Shown piece after piece: positions 12,801-22,229 of a DNA stretch of 64,000 bases (position 1 is the first letter of the stretch; every line of letters begins with the position of its first letter). The stretch comes from Phymorhynchus buccinoides. Taxonomy: Eukaryota; Mollusca; Gastropoda; Neogastropoda; Raphitomidae. The DNA lies in NCBI GenBank assembly GCA_017654935.2, contig CM065686.1, positions 33,163,820 to 33,227,819 on the forward strand, written 5' to 3'. Under the pieces are notes generated by a model. That model ran no database searches and was not told the origin of the DNA. It was given only the letters and a program-made list of their open reading frames with translations. The translations under genes and the position numbers were made by a program.

Positions 12801-15800
12801 AAAAGTTAGACACGAATGTGTATTTAAGGGCGGCAACCAGAGCTCTCCATAAGCATGCCTCCAAGACAGAAGAGAGAAGATCGTTCTTCCGGCCCTTAAA
12901 TTTTGGAGACCAGTATATAATGCAAGTTCATTTCTGTGTGCGAGTTGATTTTATGTGCACCTTAACCCTTTCGCCGCCAGCCATTTGTTTTAGCCAAAAA
13001 TTATCCAATAAACTTACAGTGGAGTCCGGGTAAAACGAATTTTAAGGGAACACAGACTCAGTTCGTTGTATCAGGATTTCGTTATACATGTACATGTACA
13101 ATGTATGTTGAAAACAAAAACAGTTCAAACACTCACCAATGATAACCGAAAACATAAACTTGACCAGTTTGGATCGTCTGTCTTAATCACGGGATGTACA
13201 AGGCTTGAAGAAGTTCAGCAGTGTTGTCTGACACTGATCTGTTTTGGCACACTTTTCAACAAGTTTGTCCATTAAGTGACAACACATCACACAAATTTAG
13301 TTTGTTATAGGCTTTCACGAACTTTTCGATCTTTATTTTGAGCGCGAATTGTAAAGCAACCTTGAAAAAACGAATGATCTGTAGGAAGCCTAGACCTAGC
13401 AGACGACTCAGTGTGAATCTAAATGAGTTCACGCATGCGCAGTTCATATTTTCCAACTTCCTTCCTCTTGACAACACGTTCTAGCTTGGAGTTTGAAGGC
13501 CTAGGTTTTTGCAGCGCATCGCACAGGCTGAGTTCATTATAGGCTATTTTTCCAAGTAAATAAAATTATCCTGGGGCGTAGAACATGTGTTCGTAAAAAG
13601 CGGGTGTTCGTTATTTCAAAAGGATTTTTTGTTCGTTATACCCATGGCTTTGCAAGTGACAAATAGAAGGGCATTTGCCGGGAAATTGAAGTCTGTTCGT
13701 TAATCACGAAATTTCATTAAAAGCGAGTTCGTTATAGTTGGACTCCACTGTACATAGGTAAAGAAAAGATATGGTCTGAAATATTGGGGATTCCTTTACT
13801 ACATGTTTAAAAAAAAGGCCTATCTGTAACTCCCAAAATCAAGAACACAAAAATCATTGGATAACAGACCCTGATTTCAAGGGTTTTAGTGACATGGGTG
13901 TTAAATCGTTGTGGTGCAGAAATGCGACGTTTGTGGCGAAAGGGTTAAGTTGATTGTTTGCATACTTATCGACTTCGTATGTCGTAATGCTTTAAACTCA
14001 TCAATGTTTATATGCCTGAAAGTGAAATAGGATTGATGTAAAAAGTATTGGTTGAATGAACTAGTGAATATTTGGCTTCTATTTTTTGGTCTGTACCGTA
14101 ATTTTCAGACTATAAGGCGATATTTTTTTCTACAATTTCGACCTGTGCGCCTAATAAACGAGGGCGCCCTATTAGTGAACAAAATCGTGAGAAGAGAGGT
14201 AATGATTGCCGTACTCAGTATAGTCTACTGTGAGTCACAACATCGAAAGTGGTAACGAGTCGCTGATACGATGAATACAGACAAACCCCTATTTTACGAC
14301 CCTCTGTTAAGCGACCACCTCTCATTTGAGACCGGATTTGTTGGCACGGATGCATTTTACTATGTAAACGACCTCTCTTAAACGACTTCCTCTAAAACAC
14401 GACATACGACCGCCATTTTGTTGGTTTTTACGACCGTTGTTGTCGTCTGCATAGACTTCGGGCAAAGGGAAACAACCACGGTCAAGGGCCTGAAAGCGGA
14501 GTCGCTTCCCTTGTTGTAGAAAAGATGACGGAAAGCGTAGGAAAAGCACGATAACCACTGACTTTGAAAAAGAAAACCACTGACTTTGGACGAGAGTGGA
14601 GGTGATTAACAGAAGTCGGCGAAGTGAAACTGTAATACATCGATTGCACAATCCTATGGAGTTGGAAAGACCCAAATCCAGTTTTAATATGTCATTGTAT
14701 GTGTGCATGAAGAAGAGAGTATGAACTGTGCTGAACTTTTTCTTTCTGCCAGTGAAAACCTCCGTCATACGACCCCTCCAATTTACGACCGATTTTTCCG
14801 GACATTTTGGAAGTCTTAAAATAGAGGTTTGTCTGTACTCGCTTTAAAATGCTTCAAAATCCCTATTGTCATCCGAGATACCGTCCAACAGATGCCATAA
14901 CCCTTAATTGGATGTAAAAAGCATCGTTGTAGAGCTTAAAATTCCATAATTCTACCAGTTTTCGCGAAGAAAAGTCCAAACACAACAACCGGAAGTCGCA
15001 AAAACGAAAGTTTCGATTATTTGAGAAGGGAGCCAACTCGTTTATGACAGCAGTAATGGCGGTCGGTAAGCGTTTACAGGACGTGTACGGGCTTCAAACT
15101 TCGACTTTCTTTTGCAAGGTGTGTATCGCCTTATAAACGAGGGCGCCTTTTACTTGGATTTTTACAGATTTTTCTTGAAAAATGCCCTATTCGCCTTATA
15201 CACAGCAGCGCCTAATGATCCGAAAAATATGGTACACAGCATACGAAAACATTTATATACCTACCTGAAATGAGATTGATGAACAAAGTAATGATTGAAT
15301 GAACAAGTAAAAATGTGGCTTCTATGTTTTGGTCTGTACATAGCTTACAAAAACATTTATATACCTACCTGAAATGAGATTGATGAGCAAAGTATTGATT
15401 GAATGAACAAGTAAAAAATTGGCTTCTATTTTTTTTTCTTTTCCACAGCATACGAAAACATTTATATGCCTGAAATGAGATTGATGAACAAAGTATTGAT
15501 TGAATGAACAAGTAAAAATGTGGCTTCTATTTTTTGGTCTGTTCACAGCATACGAAAACATTTATATACCTACCTGAAATGAGATTGATGAGCAAAGTAT
15601 TGATTGAATGAACAGACCTGCCAACCCGTACGATTTTGGCATATTTTGTACACCAATTTACCCAAAATACGACCAGTACGTCGGCCGGGTGAATAAAAAA
15701 TATGACATAAAAAATCGTAGTGAATTTTAAAAAAAAGCAGTTCGATCCCCGAAACGATCGTTCATTCGAAATCGGCGATTTAGCATAACTGCGAAGTGTT

Positions 15801-16524
15801 GGAGGGCAGCCACGACTTGCAAACGAATCTCGCTTGGCCAAATCTCGCGGCGCTAGAAGGTTTGTGATGCGCGCCAAGTTGGTTTATCAACACGCACCGA
15901 AGTGAAGAGAATTTATGAAAATGTCGAAACGCAAAATCAACGAACCTCCTGACGTAGGCAAAACAAAGAAGCCACCAGCAAGATCACAAAGATTTCTTGA
16001 GAGATATTTAGCTATCCCTGGAATTCGAGAGTCGACGTGAGGAAAGACTTACGCACATTGTATTGCAGCTACTGTCAAGTCGACTTCTCCATTGTCAGTT
16101 CTGGAAAGTTTGACATTGAGCGGCACTGCAACAGGAAAATGCATCAAGATCGTGTAATATACTTGTAGAAATAGAGTTGTCCTTAGAAGTTAGAGTTCAC
16201 CACTTTTTCCAAGAATACACCACTTTATCCAAGAATACACCACTTTCCTTGAAAAAAATACTCCAACTGAAAACTCAGGGTTGGCAGGTCTGAATGAACA
16301 AGTAAAAAAATTGGCTTCTAATTTTTTGGTCTGTACATCATCTACATGGCATACGGACACCATTCCATGGCATTTCTTCTAGTTGGTAATGTTTGAACGG
16401 TGTGTTGCAGGTGGAGAAGCACTCTCAGGATGAGAGGTCTCGTCTGGTCCACGCTCAGAACAACACGCGACGCTCCACGTCCCCCTCCCCCGCACCCTCC
16501 TCCTCCTCCACCTCCTCAGCCTAA
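745..16524 (+). CDS. LSM12: LSM12 homolog (five coding exons, introns included in span)
   Basis: LSM12 is a small RNA-associated protein with an N-terminal Lsm domain and a C-terminal AD (anticodon-binding-like) domain. In animals it works with Ataxin-2 in translational control and has been described as an NAADP-binding partner of two-pore channels. The exons are 745-895, 3719-3873, 5628-5737, 11211-11358 and 16411-16524. Their lengths (151, 155, 110, 148, 114 nt) join in phase to 225 codons plus TAA; the human protein is 195 residues. The Lsm part (about 1-85) shows LQGEVVGFDYET and SDMTFINMDLV. The AD part (about 115-190) shows TPEGQQLMDSIAKT, KWDNDTIIVMD and ITPPYTVNQLR, ending in HIRKMVEKH. 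The tail (200-225) is rich in Ser and Pro. A second in-frame Met lies at residue 8 (766). The exon 1 donor is weak (GTATCC); the others are good. Intron 3 contains an antisense retrotransposon. Confidence 0.9.
1159..2297. mobile_element. TTAA-flanked inverted-repeat element, split by a LINE fragment
   Basis: The left end TTAAAATTCCTAGCTCGCTA (1159) is matched by the reverse complement ending at 2297 (TAGCGAGCTAGGAATTTTAA). TTAA at both ends suggests a piggyBac- or Kolobok-type target. The inner arms (TGACTATTTGCG, AAATTTCACTTTTT) also match. The right arm carries a local duplication of about 50 bp (2200-2285). A retrotransposon 3' fragment sits inside. Confidence 0.7.
1277..2032 (+). pseudogene. 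Non-LTR retrotransposon, C-terminal reverse transcriptase fragment
   Basis: This open frame of 251 codons matches the last part of Jockey/CR1-group reverse transcriptases: FNASKCKVLHLG, EEKDLGVIFDENFKFDNHI, LIRPHIEYGNVIWYP, VQRRATKLI and TNRVAPLWNQLP. The catalytic YxDD region and the endonuclease are absent, so the copy is 5'-truncated, as is common for LINEs. After the stop, the DNA ends in a (CTAAT)n tail at about 2147-2168, typical of a LINE 3' end. A related fragment lies at 28.97-29.24 kb. It is unlikely to be expressed as a host gene. Confidence 0.85.
2598..2697. mobile_element. Right half of a TA-flanked CAGTGGAACCTCC element
   Basis: The stretch ends GGAGGTTCCACTG followed by TA, matching the right end of the full copies at 11.4, 22.2, 31.6, 39.1, 50.9 and 56.1 kb. 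The left half is missing. Confidence 0.65.
3416..3646. mobile_element. TTAACCCTTT(C/T)GCC miniature element, copy 1
   Basis: Ends TTAACCCTTTTGCCGCC and GGTGGTGAAAGGGTTAA are inverted. Shared inner text (ATATTGGGG, GGATAACAGACCCTGATTT, ACATGGGTGTTAAATC) links it to copies at 12.96, 24.92 and 42.70 kb. TTAA at both ends suggests a piggyBac- or Kolobok-like target site. Confidence 0.75.
3719..3873 (+). CDS. LSM12: LSM12 exon 2
   Basis: Codes the second half of the Lsm domain (RSDMTFINMDLVTH) and the linker to the AD domain. The acceptor follows CAAGCAG and the donor is AGG/GTGAGA. A TTAA-flanked inverted-repeat element ends only about 70 bp upstream. The donor context is copied in the tandem array at 4.26-4.96 kb. 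A later acceptor after ACCCAG (3734) is also in frame and would shorten the protein by five residues. Confidence 0.85.
4257..4960. repeat. Tandem array of about 145 bp units derived from the LSM12 exon 2 donor
   Basis: Units begin near 4350, 4487, 4632, 4779 and 4926 and share TATACCCAGAGTGAGAG, then GAACTTTTGTTTTCTGTCTACGC. The leading part (about 30 bp) matches the end of LSM12 exon 2 and its donor (3863-3893), except that AGG/GTGAG has become AGAGTGAG. Open frames across the array are repeat artefacts. Confidence 0.85.
5330..5551. mobile_element. Truncated copy of the ACCGTATTTTTCGG (TA) element
   Basis: The right end GATCCGAAAAATACGG is followed by TA. Inner text (GGAGCCAACTCTCGTTTATG, AATGGCGGTC) matches the long copies at 14.1-15.2, 41.1 and 52.4 kb. 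The left end is lost. It lies just upstream of LSM12 exon 3. Confidence 0.7.
5628..5737 (+). CDS. LSM12: LSM12 exon 3
   Basis: Codes NNRMRMNIMEFKRQKM and the start of the AD domain (NVTPEGQQLMDSIAKT). The acceptor follows ATGCAG, and the donor GTGAGT at 5738 leaves phase 2. Confidence 0.92.
5763..6376. mobile_element. TTAACTCATTC element with nested insertion
   Basis: TTAACTCATTC (5763) and GAATGAGTTAA (ending 6376) are inverted, with TTAA at each end. The same ends occur at 44578-45203. A CAGACCTG element (6104-6317) is inserted inside. Confidence 0.6.
6104..6317. mobile_element. CAGACCTG-ended element, 6 bp TSD (copy 1)
   Basis: Inverted ends CAGACCTGTTTAC and GTAAACAGGTCTG are flanked by CTGGGG (6098-6103) and CTGGAG (6318-6323), a 6 bp target duplication with one mismatch. 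The interior has inverted ACTACTC-type repeats and no coding potential. Confidence 0.7.
6787..7130. repeat. CA-rich microsatellite cluster
   Basis: (CT)n at about 6787-6801 is followed by interrupted (CA)n runs to about 7130, within the 3' part of the LINE. Cys/Val-rich frames here are artefacts. Confidence 0.9.
7170..9134 (-). pseudogene. LINE reverse transcriptase ORF
   Basis: An open frame of up to 654 codons carries reverse transcriptase blocks in order: FKSAVVKPLLKKPSLD, NYRPVSNLSFLSKLTEKVV, QSAYRAGHSTETALL, LLDLSAAFDTIDH, GVPQGSVLGPILFVLYT, the catalytic FSDDNQLY (usually [FY]ADD), and the C-terminal ARLISRSPRYDHITPVL and LHWLPVQSRI typical of the L2/CR1 group. It overlaps the endonuclease frame by 38 bp in a different frame. 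No true initiator is evident at the 5' edge, so it reads as the frameshifted second half of one polyprotein. Confidence 0.9.
9097..10578 (-). pseudogene. LINE endonuclease ORF (APE-type)
   Basis: A frame of 493 codons with an apurinic-like endonuclease domain over about residues 165-415: FIVAQFNPRSVG, DIFCITESWL, YPRSSRGGGIAFVVRE, IIMGDFNIHVDVP, KGHTLDLVIVRR and FSDHLCVL. These are the Asn, Glu, Asp-Asn and Ser-Asp-His positions expected for catalysis. The N-terminal 150 residues are Pro-rich and unrecognised. The frame ends at ERRRAERQWVKTGLQ, where related LINEs read on into the reverse transcriptase. A 1-2 nt change near 9105 breaks continuity. Confidence 0.85.
11211..11358 (+). CDS. LSM12: LSM12 exon 4
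   Basis: Codes the core of the AD domain: VKWDNDTIIVMDCVMITPPY and TLAHIRKM. The acceptor is TTTGCAG after a short GT-rich tract; the donor GTAGGT is at 11359. Confidence 0.93.
11442..11615. mobile_element. CAGTGG..CCACTG miniature element, TA TSD (copy)
   Basis: Ends CAGTGGAAACTCCCTTAAAG and GGGAGGTTCCACTG are inverted and flanked by TA (11440-11441, 11616-11617), as for Tc1/mariner-type MITEs. It lies in LSM12 intron 4. Confidence 0.8.
11627..12057. mobile_element. TTAAGGTGGCAC inverted-repeat element
   Basis: Long inverted ends (TTAAGGTGGCACACTG; CAGTGTGCCACCTTAA), with arms extending through TTTTAGGACATTTGTTGTTC. TTAA lies at each end. Noncoding. Confidence 0.8.
12489..12917. mobile_element. 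TACTGGTCTCC inverted-repeat element
   Basis: Ends TATACTGGTCTCCAAAA and TTTTGGAGACCAGTATA are inverted; GGGCCGG/CCGGCCC arms also match. TA-type target. An open frame inside is not recognisable as protein. Confidence 0.75.
12962..13948. mobile_element. TTAACCCTTTCGCC element (copy 2) with nested insertion
   Basis: The left end TTAACCCTTTCGCCGCCAGC (12962) and the right end TTGTGGCGAAAGGGTTAA (to 13948) form one element. A second element (13017-13750) is inserted inside. Confidence 0.75.
13017..13750. mobile_element. CAGTGGAGTCC element, TA TSD, nested
   Basis: Ends CAGTGGAGTCCGGGTAAAAC and GTTGGACTCCACTG are inverted and flanked by TA (13015-13016, 13751-13752). The arms carry GTTCGTT and AACGAA text. 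Inserted within the TTAA element, so younger than it. Confidence 0.75.
14096..15232. mobile_element. ACCGTATTTTTCGG-type element, TA TSD, long copy with nested insertion
   Basis: Ends CCGTAATTTTCAGACTATAA and GATCCGAAAAATATGG, flanked by TA (14094-14095, 15233-15234). The interior matches 52443-52998 except for an insertion at 14278-14835. Confidence 0.8.
14278..14835. mobile_element. CAGACAAACCCC element, TA TSD, nested
   Basis: Ends CAGACAAACCCCTATTTTA and AAAATAGAGGTTTGTCTG are inverted and flanked by TA (14276-14277, 14836-14837). The related uninterrupted site near 52820 gives the empty allele. Confidence 0.8.
15613..16292. mobile_element. CAGACCTGCC-ended element with transposase-like remnant, 6 bp TSD (copy 2)
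   Basis: Ends CAGACCTGCCAACCC and GGGTTGGCAGGTCTG, flanked by AATGAA on both sides. On the + strand, 15915-16155 reads as broken peptide text (SKRKINEPPDVGK, RSQRFLERYLAIPGI, CSYCQVDFSI, DIERHCNRKMHQ) with a C2..HxxxxH arrangement like the zinc finger of hAT-group transposases. Confidence 0.7.
16411..16524 (+). CDS. LSM12: LSM12 exon 5 (terminal)
   Basis: Codes VEKHSQDERSRLVHAQNN, then a Ser/Pro-rich tail ending at TAA (16522-16524). The acceptor is GTTGCAG. The tail is encoded by TCC and CCC triplet-rich DNA, which continues as a CT-rich 3' UTR. Confidence 0.88.
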   Translation: MEKHSQDERSRLVHAQNNTRRSTSPSPAPSSSSTSSA

Positions 16525-16576
16525 CTGGAACTACCCTTCTCCCTGTCCTCTTCCATCTCCTCCTCTTTCTCCTCCT

Positions 16577-16989
16577 AATAGGAATTGTTCTGAAATAATG
16601 AAGGGGAGTAATTTCATGGTGTGTGGGAGTGTGATCTTGCCTAATTCAATCGGTCAAACAGGGGAAGTCACTCCACCTTCAGCTCTCATAGCCTATCGAC
16701 TCGTGTGTTTGAGCAGACATACAGCACTTAGAACACTGTGCGTTATTCTAAAAGATTATATCATTTTATATTTTTACATCACATTTTGCAAGTTGTATCA
16801 GTTTGTGGCTACTGGCCACCCCTAATTTTTCTAAAAAAAAGTTTGCAAGTCGCTGACTCGCTTCCTGCGGTTTCAAGCTTCGACGCCTTTGTTGCATTGT
16901 TGCTATGGTGTTTGACCGAGTAATGGAGGTTAGCAACTCTAATTTTCACAAAGTGCTCTCCCCCATTTTTTTTTCTCCGAAAATCGTCT
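16577..16989. repeat. 0.41 kb dispersed sequence in the LSM12 3' UTR region
   Basis: This stretch begins about 52 bp after the LSM12 stop and is repeated in inverted orientation at 53909-54310 inside GALNT intron 4. Shared text includes GGGGAGTAATTTCATGGTGT, GCAGACATACAGCACTTAGA and TTGCTATGGTGTTTGACCGA. No coding potential seen. Confidence 0.8.
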
Positions 16990-19180
16990 TTTGCCCTTCT
17001 CCTTTTCCTTCTTTTCCCTCTGCATATATGATTTCTCTCTTTCTCCTCCACCTCCTGTCTAACAAAACCCTTTCCCCTTTTTTTCTCCTCATCCTCCTCC
17101 TCCTCCTCTTTGACCTCCTCTGTCTGTTAAAGCAACCTATCCTTTTTCCAATGATGTCTCAAGGCCCCGGTCATAGGACATTGACCTATTGAAATTGAAA
17201 ATGTCAATTTGTGTTCTCCCCTGTCAGGACAAGTGTCTCTGATTAAATGTTTAGCAACACTGGCACGCTTTGTCTTATTGATTTCTTTAGGAGCCAGGAC
17301 ATTGTCCTATTGATTTCTCTTGTCTCAGGACAGTTTGTCCTATCAATTTTCGATCCTCGGTACATCACTGTTTTTCTTTTTCCTCCTCCAGGCATCAGGA
17401 TTGTCAGGATTGAGAATTTCTGACAGTGGACTGGCTTCTACTGTCAGAGGTTTTGCCTTTTCATTGAGTGTTATCTTTTCTGTTGATTAGCATTTTAAAG
17501 TGATTTCACACTACATTAAAGACCCACCAGGTCACATATCAAAATCACGGGTTTCACGTGTTTTCCCCTCTTATAGCTGGTAAGAAATCTTGTTTTGACC
17601 AGGTTTGACTCCCATACAAATGCCCCAAAATTGAAAACGAAGCATTTTAAAGAGCAGCCTCAGTTTGAAGTTGTGGACATTTGTATGTGGGTCACAGCTA
17701 CCTAGAAAAAATCAAGGGACTTAATTGTGGTGCGTCAGTGTCTTTAAGCCTTTTCAGTCTTGTTGGGAACTGATTTCAGTGTTGTCCCTCCACAGTCTGG
17801 AATGAATGAAAGTTTACGCTTAGCGTCCTCCCGGTCGCAAGGACACATATAGTCTGGGGCCTTGGTGGTCCTTTTATCCCCCGGTTTTCAGAGGATTGGA
17901 TTTCAGACAGTTCTCATGCCTGTCCTACTTCTCTCTGCATGTAACGCAACTCTTTTTCTCTCCCCCCCCTTCCTTCTCCTCTGCCTTACCCCACCCCTAC
18001 TCTCTCCTCCTTGATACTTACTCCACCCCTGTCATCTCCTCCCCCACCTCACCCTGTCCCTCTGACTTCCCTTAGAACTCTCAACATGTCTCTGTCCACT
18101 GCCTGCTCTTTTCCCTCTTCTTTAGGGACAGACAACTCTTCTTGAATCTAAGGATTTTAGAAACGTTTATATTGTCACACATTGAGATAATTGTCTTAAT
18201 TTGTTAGACGGCAGTTTTGCAGTTCAAACGGCTGCAAATGAACCCAAGACTGGGTTTTCATTCCCCTTCCGTCAAAAGCTTGGAAACGTGTGTAGATCAG
18301 AAATCATTCCTGATGTAGTTGTGTAAAAATTATTGCTAGTCATAGTGTGACTTAGGCAGTGGTAGGGTTGTTTTTTTTACACCCCCCCCCCCCCTAAAAA
18401 AAAAGAGATGTGCGATCATCGTATCAGCATTTTGAATGAGGAAGGAAATGACACTTCTCAGTGCAAGAATAAAGAATGGATTGCTGGGAATTAGATACTT
18501 TCTGCCAGACACTTTATGCTGGAAATTTAGTTTGTGCTGGAAGATACTTTACAACAAGAGACTTTCAGTCATTTTCCTTTGCCCCAAGAGGTTTCTTTTC
18601 AAACGTTTACCGGGGCGTTATGGTTTGTAAATTCTAGCTGGACGTTTTAAATGATCCATTCATGCAACGGAACCAACTGCTATCGGAAGAGACTACTGCT
18701 ATGCGTCTATTGGATCAGACGACATTGCCATCACACGCATATGATTACATCCCTTTGCGTCCTTCCTAAGAACATTAACAAAGAACATATTAAAAGAACA
18801 ATAACGCTGGAGGAACGATAGGGAAAAGCAAGGAACAATAACTCCGAAGATTGCATCCATTCCTATTGTGAATCCTGCAAGGCCGTAGTGATTTTTTTTA
18901 ACCATGTTCGCTTTTTTTTTTTTTTTTCCCTTCTTTTTTTCAAATCTTCACTAAACTGTCTTTCTTCTTCCTCCTCCTTGTACACACAGACACACAATCC
19001 CACTCACGCCCTCTCCTTTCCTTGCCTTCCCCTTCTTCCTCCCCCCCCCCTCCCTGACTTTGCCAACAGTTGGCTGTAAGGTCTGTCTGTCTACCTGTTC
19101 GTCAGTCTGTTTTGTCTGTTCGTCTGTGCCAGTGTCTTAGACAGGACTCTGTGTGTGTGTGTGTGTGTTTGTCTGTCATG
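16990..19180. other. CT-rich LSM12 3' flank, no gene seen
   Basis: Mostly pyrimidine-rich sequence with C and T runs (for example 17940-18120 and 18900-19060), compatible with a long 3' UTR or flank. No exon with credible protein similarity was seen on either strand. Confidence 0.5.
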
Positions 19181-21590
19181 CCAGGAGGGATTCTTTTACG
19201 TTTGGAAAATACTCCATACTAAACTAAAAGACACATAGGGGAGAGGGAGAGGAGAAGCATTTTTTTTGAAATCCTCTTTTTGGGTCTCTTTTTGTTATAA
19301 AGTACATGAATTGAGACAAAGAATGCAATCTTATTTGTGTCTTTTCTTCTCCTCAACTTATTAGCATTCCTGGAAGGAAAAAAAAAAGAAACGAAAAACG
19401 TTTTAAAGTCATTGAGCAAGCAATAGGGATATAAGGTAGGGGGGGGGGGGGGGGTGTAGTTTCATTATAGGTTGGGTTTTTTTTACAAAGAGTAAATGGG
19501 AGTGTGTGGGGTGTCTTCACTTTGATGCTTCTGTGTTTGAGCTAGGTTGTTGTCCAATCTTACGGTTGTTAATGTTTGTGTTTCCTTAAAGCAAAGAGGA
19601 ATTATTATGATTATGAACGTAGGAAAAGAATGCTAGCTTAGGATGTGTAAGGTTTTGCAGATGCTTACTAGAGTAATTGTAATTATAAGGGGGAAAGATG
19701 TTATTATTATTATTATTATAAAAACCTTAATTAAATTATGATTGCCATATTTTACGGACTATAAGTATAAGGCAATGCTTCTTTTCTAGACTGACTATGA
19801 TGTGACTGATAATATAGTAGTAAGAAATTATAATAACATCATCTGAATTTTGTGTAAAATTTGGGGGGTGCGCCTTATAATCAGGTGCGCCTTATAGTCC
19901 GTAAAATATGGATATTATAAGAAAAACCTATCGGTCTATAGATATTCAGTCTACAGATAGTTTCGTCTGTCTATTTTGTCTTGTCAAATGCCTTGCATTC
20001 TGAGTCGGAGTTTGAATGGAATTGGAAATATGAAAATGGTATTAGTGTTTCTTACGTTGATACGTTTTCTGGGGGTGTTGTTTTATCAATCATGTTTGGG
20101 TTATGTTGTTTTTGTTTTTTAAGTCGAGTTATGAATGTGTTGGAGCATGATTGGTTTGGTATGAATGGTGCTGCGCTGGAAAAGTGAGAAACAAATCTCA
20201 GTATTGTCACTATTGATTGATAGTTATTTGACATTGCACAATTTTGTATTTTGTTTGTCGAATTAAAAAGATGGTACTGTAGAGTACATTTCCAGGACAG
20301 ATCAGAATCATTTTATTAAATTTTAAAAAAAGCAAAAGAAAAAAAGCTTATTATGTTCTACTCCTGTCCACTATTCCGGGGCATAGGACAAAAACACACT
20401 GTGAATAAATGGTCATCTTTACTGCAGCCAAATTCAACACCTTCAGTTACTGTGTCTTATCAATGCTGAAGGCTTGCCAGACAAACCCAGTTTAATTGAA
20501 AGAAGAGTCAACTTTATTGTCAACCTATACAGTGTATTGTGGATTACTGGCTACCAATCATTTTGTTAAAACATCTATATAATGGACTGTTGGTTATTAC
20601 TAATCAGTCATTATGAAGTCATGAATTAATGAATGCATATTTAGAAATTATTAACAGAAGCTGAAGAATTTGGGTTGGGGGGGGTAAGCATTTTCTTGGC
20701 ATAAAAACGAACAGTCTGTAAACTGTTGAAGGGACTTTTACATGCGTCTGATAAAGTAAAATATCTGTTTGATACATCAAATACTATCACAGCATAATTG
20801 TTAGAATAGTGATTAAGAGCGTATGGAGTAGTTGAATGACTGGTGTGTATGTGAATGAACGCATATGAAGTGATTTCACTTTCAGTATTTGTATTGTATC
20901 AGTAAATTTATGAATGGTTGTCTTGCGAGTGTGTGGTGTGATGTGTTATGTATGCATACATGTGTGAATGAACTAATGAAAATGTATCATCTGTAAGTTT
21001 GTATTCATTCTGAGAGTTTGTGTGAATGTTTCTTGTAGTTATATCAAAGACACTGAAAAGAAAAGACTAACATCCGGTCTCTTTTCCCTACATGAGTAGT
21101 GAGGACAGAAACACTGGTTATGCCCCTTCAAAACAGTACACATTTGCACGTCGATAGGCCAGTTGAATTCTCCGTTCAAATTCCAGTCTGAGTTTTTAGA
21201 TAGCCTCCACTGTGTGTGGTGTACTGTTCCCACTAACGATAACTCTATCAGCCCGGTTCGCCGTAACTCTTAAGTAGTCCATCTTACCCTTTTAGAATCT
21301 TTGGTTATATCTCTACTAGGAATGAACAAACGAAAGCCTGTTAAAGCCATCGTACACATGACATCAAGTCTGTTTCTGTGCTAACACGGGACAGAAAAAA
21401 TAGGACCCCATCCTATGGGCAGACTAGGCTGGGTTAGGGTAGCTATGGCAGGATAGACCGTGCAGTATGCAGGGTGGGTTAAAACGCCTGTGTTCACTAT
21501 GTCAAGGATGAATGTTTGGCTTATAAGATTCAACAGTCCAACCAGTGTGTGCGCGAATGTGCTGTGTCTAGTCTTTGAATGCATGGATGT
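19181..21590. other. Noncoding stretch
   Basis: AT-rich DNA with poly-G (19439-19454), an ATT run (19700) and one small TA element (listed separately). No exon or RNA gene recognised. Confidence 0.5.
19745..19911. mobile_element. Short ACCGTATTTT-type MITE
   Basis: Inverted ends CCATATTTTACGGACTATAA and TTATAGTCCGTAAAATATGG. Same family as 24119, 33094, 33483 and 46006. Confidence 0.8.
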
Positions 21591-21599
21591 AGATGGACC

Positions 21600-22035
21600 C
21601 CTATCTCATCAGCATTTCCTTTGAGGCCGATCTGAATTGATGAAAAGAATGTGGGGCCAAGGCTGTGTGCACATTTCATTTGAGGCCGATCTGAATTAAT
21701 GAAAAGAATGTGGGGCCAAGGCTGTGCACATTTCATATGAGGCCGATCTGAATTAATGAAAAGAATGGGGGGCCAAGGCTGTGTGCACATTTCATTTGAG
21801 GCCGATCTGAATTAATGAAAAGAATGTGGGGCCAAGGCTGTCTGCACATTTCATTTCTGATTTGAGGCTGATCTGAATTAATGAAAAGAATGTGGGGCCA
21901 AGGCTGTGCACATTTCATATGAGGCCGATCTGAATTAATGAAAAGAATGCCGGGGCCAAGGCTGTGTGCACATTTCATTTGAGGCCGATCTGAATTAGTG
22001 AAAAGAATGCCGGGCCAAGGCCATGTGCACATTTA
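21600..22035. repeat. Minisatellite of about 59 bp units
   Basis: About seven units share GAGGCCGATCTGAATTAATG, AAAAGAATG and GGGGCCAAGGCTGTG. Small changes (TGTG/TG, an extra TCTGATT) separate units. Open frames across it are artefacts. Confidence 0.9.
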
Positions 22036-22229
22036 CAAAAACTTACCATCCGCAATCCCGCCCCAAAAATTCTGGAAGTAGGAAACACGGAGTGTGCACA
22101 TTACATGCAGAAACCCCTCCATGTATCCCAACCCCATCCACTTATTTCTCACTTTTACTTATTTGTGCATTGCGGCTGGGATATACGCGCATCGGCTTTT
22201 GCGTGTAATGTGCATGGTCCCTAAGAGTA

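Larger units (their letters stand above)
13990..16345. repeat. Tandem repeat of about 105 bp, interrupted by two transposons
   Basis: Units share AACATTTATATACCTACC, GAAATGAGATTGATGA and TTGGCTTCTATTTTTTGGTC. Parts lie at about 13995-14095, 15235-15612 (three to four units) and 16293-16335. The gaps are filled by a TA element (14096-15232) and a 6 bp-TSD element (15613-16292). Confidence 0.75.

Noticed and set aside
12548..13033. 161-codon frame as a possible Cys-rich protein
   Set aside because: It lies mostly inside an inverted-repeat element and runs into a second one; no family resemblance.
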